Of a stretch of DNA of 64,000 nucleotides, positions 57,677 through 64,000 are shown piece after piece (the first letter of the stretch is position 1; each line of letters starts with the position of its first letter). The stretch comes from Euclidia mi (taxonomy: Eukaryota; Arthropoda; Insecta; Lepidoptera; Erebidae), in assembly GCA_944739405.2 (NCBI GenBank), contig OX123190.2, positions 58,423,805-58,487,804 on the forward strand, read 5' to 3'. Under the pieces are notes generated by a model. The model searched no databases and was not told where the DNA came from. It saw nothing but the letters and a program-made list of their open reading frames with translations. A program made the translations under genes and the position numbers.

Positions 57677-60427
57677 GATCCGATCATTATTAAACTGCGT
57701 CTCTGGGAGCCGATACTAAACAATGGATACTCCTTAGCGGCTTGGAAAGTACTATTTGCACCATAGAAATATAAATAAGATCTATAATCTGCAAACATTG
57801 TTATTTATTTTGGTCTGGGGAATGACTTTTGCGGGCTCTTTTAGGAGTAAAATCTCCCCTTATACTATGTGTCATAAAGAACTATTACACTATGGAATTT
57901 AGGCATGACTATTGAGAATGCCTAATACAGTACTCAACTATGGACTTTAAAATAAATGAAATCTCTCATCCAGTATTTGGCGAGCTCCTTAGCTCATGGT
58001 ATAAGCAGCGCAACTGTATGTGAATAAATACATTACAGAGTATATTGCTTTATCTATGGTATAAATAAAACAAGAATACAACCATATACAAGCCACTCAA
58101 GTGCATAATGTACACACGGTATATTCTACAGATATACTCTATTCAAGAACATTCCTGATTTGATAAGGTTATATTCTATTGTTATCATATACAACTGTTA
58201 TTCAACAATATCTGGTTACAACTGGAGCGTACGGCGACGCTCTTGGTAATAATAATAAGGAGCTTCCAAGTTCCGCCTAACACACACTTAGCCAAAATGT
58301 GCTTTTACCTCGAAGGCTCTCATAATTTCAGTATTATATTAGTAGGTCAATGTTTGTCGCTTTGTTATAATATTATATTGCATAACGCAAAGTTGGAACT
58401 ATCAGTTTCAGAAACAGCTAATCGTTATTCCGACCACAGAATAAGGCTCCGGTTGCATATTTTAATGTGCAGTCGAATGCGACGAAGCGCGAAATGGAAA
58501 TCTTTCTGGATCGTAACTGCCTGCCTGCCTTAACTGCAGCGCAATATCGGAATACTGTTTTGGAAAAAATATACTATCAAGGACTTTTGAAATACTTTAA
58601 GCCAGAATTTAAAATGAATTTTCATCGAAATTGGACACGTGGATAAGCGGCTTTAATGGATGTCTTATAATAGATCGAATCTTCTCTCAAATAAATTTGT
58701 ATATTTTCACTTTTCTTTTATGGGCAGCGTAGTAGTCTATAGTCTAATATATCTTTAACTTTTCAAAGCCATCTAGGTAGGTAAGGATTATTTGAGCTGG
58801 CATCGTTGAAACCAAACGTCGTTGTAAAACAGGGAAACTACAAAATCAACCATCAATCAGCCGTTAAACCACTCACTAAAAATACCTCGCAACTGTTTCA
58901 CTTTTGTGGAGATGGTAGAAAAACAGTCATATTAAGCACAATATTAGTCCCCAAGTAGGCTTACCATCTAAAGAATCGGGTGCTTGTCTGCTTTCAATAT
59001 ACATCAAAACATAAAAAGTATGGCAATGCTACTACAATAGTATAATCCTTATTGGTATTGGAAATATTGAACTGATTCACGAGTCAAAGTTCATTGACCA
59101 TTTAACTATTATAAAGGAAAAACAACGTAACCATTCCCAATGAAAATATCCTAACAAAAGATATCTATATCTTCCCTGAGGCAAACATCTAACTTAAAAA
59201 ATTATAGCTGTATTCAATTGTTATAGTCGGAAATAAATGTAGTATTTAATAACAAAAGAGGAAAATTAAAACTGAAGGAACAGATGGGAAGTTTATGACG
59301 AGTGCTTGCGTTCAATCCGTGACTACAAAAGATATTCTGAACTGTTTGAAACGTCGGGTCCAATGATATTTGTATCTTTGAATTATTAACTAAGTACACG
59401 ATAATTATAACTTTGAAAGATGGCTGTCTAGGTATGATGTTTAATTTATCAATAACATTTGATGAATAAGACCCAAGTGATAGTAGAATTTTACCAAATT
59501 TTATTCTAAGCCGCACTTTGCCAGAGTGGTTGACTCTGGAGTTATCCTTTTCGTTGTCAGAGGAGGCCTGTGCCCAGAAGAGGGACTATAAACGAGGGAT
59601 TATAAATGAGGCTGATGATTTTTTTATTTTGGTCTACCAGTAGTTGTTACATTATTCTTACATCTAAATATACATATTTGCAGTAACAAATTAGTCCCAA
59701 GGCATGATTCAAGGCGTCCGTTGCTCTCGCTCGCCGAAACTTTTCTATTAAGAATTAAGCAAACTATTAAGAGTACTATGCAGATTTAGCCATTATTAAA
59801 ATAATTATGAAATAAAAATGATTGCAACGTATACAGGCTGGTCCTATGTATTAAGTTATAATAAGTATGTCTTAAAGAAAATTACTTTCACAGGAAAAGT
59901 CGTATCTAATTACAAAGTAGAGCCTATTAAACAAAAAAAATCCTAAAGCTACTGCCAATATTTCCAAAAAACCATCCTCAAAGCCTGGGGTTCATTCGAA
60001 AATGTTAACATCGCAATGCTGCGTTCATTCTAAGCTGCATTCGTGCTTCGTTAAAATCAATGTTATTCGTAAAATTATTGAAGCGTTGCACGTAGACACA
60101 ATTAGTGTTCCAGACGTTGTATTATTAAATCAATGGCCGCCATCTGGCTGAGATTCCGAAACAAATACTAATGTTAAATAAACAATAATACAATTTGTTA
60201 TATTTGCAGTTTGCTAAAGCAAGTCGTTCTCTTCGTGCTGATGTTACTTCTTGAGTATTTATTTTAAGAAACAAGTATAAATTAATATTTAGATAAATGC
60301 TGTAGCAATAATTGAATGTTTATTTTCTGCTTATTAACATGAATACAAGAATTTGAACCGTATTGAAACCGCTGTATAAAAGCTTTCTAAGAAGCTTCAC
60401 ATGTTTCAATTTCAGAAAACCTGTAGA
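57677..60427. other. Non-coding stretch of copy B
   Basis: No gene recognised. It aligns with 15643-18720. It lacks the insertions at 16981 and 18089 of copy A. The counterpart of the 96-codon frame lies at about 59875-60151, with an early stop. Confidence 0.5.
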
Positions 60428-60682
60428 TTGCATGACGTGTGGCGTAGTGGTTTTAAGCAGTCGCCTTGCCGTTTAGCAGTGTTTCGAGTGTTGTGGGTTC
60501 GATGCTTAGACAAGACAAAATTGTGTGAAGTATCTTGGCACAGATATAGACCCGATACATAAATTTAATATAAGTACAAGTCGTGAAAGTTTTAAAGTAG
60601 GTATTCCACACTTTGTGATCCACAATTTGTTGTTTCGAGTCTGAGTGTGCTTTGTGCTCGTTAATTGCAAGTTTGGTAAGAC
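60428..60682 (+). mobile_element. tRNA-derived SINE (TGGCGTAGTGG family)
   Basis: Counterpart of 18725-18968, with a better B box (GTGGGTTCGATGC). A 90 bp segment between the B box and CTTTGTGATCCACAATTTG is extra compared with 41108-41336. Confidence 0.75.
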
Positions 60683-60879
60683 ACCGTTTAGACAACTTTA
60701 TGCATAGAGAGGAGCAGTATCTTTTAAATAATGAGACTATTGATTGAAGCGCTATTAATATTAACACAAATTATTAATGAGCTGAATACTCGCGTCTGCA
60801 ATTGAATATTTATTTATCTGGTCTTGTTTACACTTAACAACAGTCTGAAATTAAAGGTAAAAGATTTGCTTTTGCTGCG

Positions 60880-61810
60880 ACATTAGCTTTGCGAACTGGT
60901 TTACTAATCTTTGCCATAATTTAAAATGCCATAATTTCATATGACATACTGGTATTTGCCATAATTTCATTAGAAATAACGCTTCAGTTGTCATAATCGT
61001 GAAATGACATAAAATGACTTTCACTAATTCCATTGGTCATAATCGATCAAGTGTCATAATAATTTAAATCCATAAATGTACTTGCTATAATTTTCGTTCT
61101 CAATAATATAAGAAAAAAATAGAGAATAAACTGAAGTTGAACAACTTCAGTTTATTAAACTACTCGTAGTGTGAAGAATGTGGACTAAGTTTACGGAGCC
61201 CTGCGAAGCAGGGCTCCTTTTTTTGGGTTAAGGATCAAAAGAGAACACTAACCTAACCTAACCTATCCGAGTCGGATTGCACTGAGTCGGAGTGTTAACG
61301 ATAATTAATTCAACTTTAGTTTATTAAACTAGTGTGAAGAATGTGGACTAAGTTGACGGAGCCCTGCTTCGCAGGGCTCCTATTTTTGGGTTAAGGGTCA
61401 AAAGAGAACCCAAACCTAACCTATCCGAGTCGGATTGCACTGAATCGGGGTGTTAACGATAATTAATTCAACTTCAGTTTATTAAACTAGTGTGAAGAAT
61501 GTGGACTAAGTTGACGGGGTGTTAACGATAAAATTATTTCGACCTAATAATATTGTGTATTATTTTCATAATTATATCAAATTTTGATTATGTCAAGAGT
61601 CGATTATAAGATGTGTTACTTATGGAAACTAATTATTATGATATATGTTGTTATAGAAAGTCATTTTATGGCAAATAAAACTTATCACTGTTGAGTTGTT
61701 AAGGCAAACGTTATTAGTATAAATGATAAAAGTGCAAGTAAATATTATGATCGGGGATGATTATGGCAAACAATATTAGTGCAAATGAATTTATGGAAAA
61801 CGCGAGAATA
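60880..61810. mobile_element. Putative element with inverted arrays of a TTATGGCA-like motif
   Basis: The left part carries many short units reading TGCCATAATTT, TGACATAA or GTCATAATCG; the right part carries the complement, as TTATGGCAAATAA, TTATGGCAAACAA or TTATGGAAA. Between them is a 158 bp tandem repeat. It begins where homology between copies A and B ends. Terminal repeats and a target duplication are not evident. The arrangement resembles subterminal motif arrays bound by transposases, but this is inference. Confidence 0.45.
61140..61540. repeat. 158 bp tandem repeat, about 2.5 units
   Basis: Units start near 61140, 61302 and 61460, each with CAGTTTATTAAACTA, GTGTGAAGAATGTGGACTAA and AGTGTTAACGATAATTAATT. 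The first two contain the hairpin GGAGCCCTGC...GCAGGGCTCC. The third has lost the middle and is about 70 bp. A short hairpin (AAACTGAAGTTG with CAACTTCAGTTT) precedes the array. Confidence 0.9.
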
Positions 61811-62155
61811 CCTTGCGAACTCAAGTTGTGGTCACATCTGTATTTTTCTGAACATTTCCAATAGGTAAGTGTATAATGTATTCATAATATACATGACATT
61901 GAGCATGCATTAAAGAACAATCCGCGGCAATTTTATTGTGTTCACTACATTAACTTCTCTCTACTGTTAATAGTCACTCATACATACATCTTTTCTTCTA
62001 ATACAGGCATTATTATGCTTAAAAGAAGACTTCATCTACAGCCAAATTGTAACCAATATATTAGACACAATAAAGAACTTGACACTCAGCAACGCACAGC
62101 AATCGTCTTAAGTAATTTTTGATTCCCGAAAACTATTAAGCCTGTTTATAGCCTA

Positions 62156-62632
62156 CTCATCATAATCGTAATCGTCTAAGCCAGGGTTTCTTAAACTGGG
62201 GTCCATGGACCCCTTAGGGGTCCGTAGCATGAGTAACGGGGGTCCACAGTGGCACAGTAAACACTCAACATATTTATTTGGAATTTGTGCATTGAAGTCT
62301 CGCCTCGACTTTTTACTATAGGTACCTAAATAAGGCTTGTTTTTTACCCTATTCTGTTCGTGAGAAGGGGTCCAAGAAAACTTTTACATTCTGAAAGTGG
62401 TCTGTGACTGCAAAATGTTTAAGAAGCCCTGGTCTAAGCGTTATCCCCGTTGCATTCAAGACTCCTTGGTGCTCGGGGTCCGCTTACTAGTCTACCCAGA
62501 TATGACAGAATATTAGATTTTCCACAGGGCGACTGACGTCTGACCTACGCAAGCCAATGGGATAGCGATATTCCATAGCTTCGACCAGTATTAGTTTATT
62601 TGCTGGGACGGCTTAACGTACTCGTACGGCGT
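62156..62632 (-). mobile_element. SINE fragment split by a hAT MITE
   Basis: The complement matches the 3' part of the SINE at 28113-28501 (GGACCCCGAGCACCAAGGAG, GATGAG tail). Between its tail and body sits the 250 bp element at 62182-62431. Confidence 0.8.
62182..62431. mobile_element. hAT MITE, 250 bp
   Basis: Ends CAGGGTTTCTTAAAC and GTTTAAGAAGCCCTG; 8 bp duplication GTCTAAGC (62174-62181 and 62432-62439). No coding capacity. The host SINE sequence provides the empty-site context. Confidence 0.92.
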
Positions 62633-63195
62633 AACAATTTAGGTAATACCTATTAATGGTTTATTTATTTCATTTTAATGTATATTTAAAATGAATTTTC
62701 ATATTAATATATTTTATTGATTTCTACAAGATAGTTACGACAGTGTTTGTACACACAAATATCATCCATTAGGAGACATTGTTGAGTGTCTTTACTGGTC
62801 TTTACTGTTCGAACAACCGGTGCGAACTCCGATAAGTTAGTGAGGGATTGATACTTCAAACAGCCTCCCCTAGGCGCTTACCGAAACCTGGTTTTAGGCA
62901 CGCGCAACCTTAATCATTCAGGCACCTATATGCGTAATCGGAACAATTCATCGACGAATTCCTAGAAATTATTATTGATAACGCGCTGTCCGTCTTATTT
63001 TAAACTAAACTGTCAACATGAGTCTTCGCTTGTACGTAAGCTGACGCTAAGCAAAGAAAGAGATGTTTAAGTTTGACTTATCTGTCTTGGCGTGATCGAT
63101 ATTGTATGTAGCCACAATTTATGAAGATTGATGTCGACGATTTTTATGTCTTTTTCCTTCCATAATTTTATTCTACAAAAACTTTGTCAGAATTT
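62633..63195. other. Non-coding stretch
   Basis: No gene and no recognised repeat. It lies outside the duplication. Confidence 0.45.
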
Positions 63196-63198
63196 AAA

Positions 63199-63886
63199 GA
63201 ACAATGGCAGAATTCGGTCTGGGTTTGTTGTGGCGACCTTAAACTTCATATGAACAAAATAAATTGTTTTTTTTTTCTAAGATTTTTAATATTTTCACTT
63301 TGTCTCGTTAAAACTGGAGTATTTTATGATGATAAAAAACATTCCAATTGATTACGAACTAGGTAACTACTTTATTATTTGATTGTTGCCATAGACAATG
63401 GTGTGACAGGAATAGACGAGAGTGCTATTTATCCGTATCGATTATTAAAATATAATTATAAAAATGCAGTTATTTAATCTTTAATTAACATCATATCAAT
63501 AAGCTAATAATTTGTTAAGCAAAACAACTTTTAAATCAAATAAAAACGTCACAGCATCGTTTTAATGTTGTATCGATTTCACATAAAATCGATTTAAAAT
63601 GTGCAGCTCTGCTTTTGTCTTTGGCTGTGACAGTTAGATGCTACAAATACTTCTGCGTTTTGATGTCAATCTGACATAATTTCATTAGATAATTCAAACG
63701 TACCTACATTGTTCATTCTTAACTAAAAACTAAAACACCGATATCTTATATTTCCGGGTTTCCCGAGTGAAAATAGAATCATTTATAGACTCTGTTACTT
63801 ACGCCGAATTTTTTAATATATTTTTTATTACGGTGCGCATCAATTTAATTTCAGACATTTCGATGTATGGAGATCTGCCATTGTCC
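63199..63886 (-). mobile_element. AAA/TTT-flanked element (Spy-like), copy 3, inverted
   Basis: Reads GAACAATGGCAGAATTCGGT to AGATCTGCCATTGTCC and is the reverse complement of 3944-4639 along its length (for example AACTTCATATGAACAAAATA). Borders are AAA (63196-63198) and TTT (63887-63889), with no further direct repeat. This independent location supports the element ends inferred from copies 1 and 2. Confidence 0.7.
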
Positions 63887-64000
63887 TTTGCTCACTCGCG
63901 TAATTTGCCCAAATTGCACCCGTTTTGAACCTGCTTTAGAACTGAATTTTGAACGCTTTAGTGAGCTATGAAAAAAATAAACAACGATTGATTTAGCTAA

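Larger units (their letters stand above)
30239..60860. repeat. Large duplication, copy B
   Basis: This is the second copy of the unit that begins the window. It is about 30.6 kb against 19.2 kb because it contains many insertions missing from copy A: 32578-33010, 34160-34341, 36532-40999, 41108-41336, 42374-43666, 44029-45145, 48621-50749, 54656-54881 and 55424-57668. Copy A usually preserves the uninterrupted target, so the insertion reading is direct for most of these. Either a genuine tandem duplication or two allelic haplotypes assembled in series would give this pattern; no run of Ns marks a join. Confidence 0.93.

Noticed and set aside
61195..61225. Stem GGAGCCCTGC/GCAGGGCTCC followed by T run, like a rho-independent terminator
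   Set aside because: The window is eukaryotic and the stem is part of a dispersed repeat also found at 40085 and 61362.
61240..61266. Telomere-like CCTAACCTAACC run
   Set aside because: Only about three units inside a tandem repeat that also occurs elsewhere; not a TTAGG array or a chromosome end.
60880..61810. CRISPR-like array of short repeats
   Set aside because: Motifs are degenerate, irregularly spaced and in both orientations, in a eukaryotic genome.

Overview
The window looks like nuclear DNA from a lepidopteran, probably a moth. It is AT-rich, has no bacterial-type gene packing, and is filled with repeat types common in Lepidoptera: tRNA-derived SINEs with CATA or GAT tails, RTE- and CR1-type LINE remnants, fold-back MITEs, and hAT and mariner elements. 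The organism is an inference from repeat content; no host gene identifies it. I recognise no host protein-coding gene, rRNA gene, functional tRNA gene or CRISPR array. All convincing protein homology belongs to mobile elements.

Layout. Copy A of a large duplication runs from 1 to about 19,220, and copy B from about 30,239 to 60,860, in the same orientation. Aligned stretches look roughly mid-90s percent identical by eye. Copy B is about 11 kb longer, mainly because it holds insertions that A lacks: a 4.5 kb TTAA-flanked element with a decayed YqaJ-type nuclease, an intact 1.29 kb mariner, a truncated LINE, a 1.96 kb AAA/TTT-flanked element, a 2.2 kb hAT element and several SINEs and MITEs. 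Copy A has its own private insertions (1605-2376, 5704-5917, 10238-10478, 16981-17221). This could be a true tandem duplication or two haplotypes placed side by side by the assembler; sequence alone cannot decide. Between the copies (about 19.2-30.2 kb) lies a nearly complete CR1-group LINE on the minus strand (21421-26340), whose reverse-transcriptase ORF is split by a nested 705 bp repeat and carries one frameshift. After copy B come an element with arrays of TTATGGCA-like motifs around a 158 bp tandem repeat, a SINE split by a hAT MITE, and a third copy of an AAA/TTT-flanked element, inverted relative to the other two.

How the parts work together. Because each copy supplies the other's empty site, target-site duplications can be read directly for many insertions. 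The most informative case is the 1955 bp element at 48795-50749. It sits between AAA and TTT with no target-site duplication, and copy A holds the uninterrupted AAATTT. A second family (3944-4639, 33744-34673, 63199-63886) has the same AAA/TTT borders. This matches the behaviour described for Spy-type cut-and-paste transposons. The only uninterrupted, plausibly functional protein is the 350-residue mariner transposase (42549-43601) with a DD34D triad and perfect terminal repeats.
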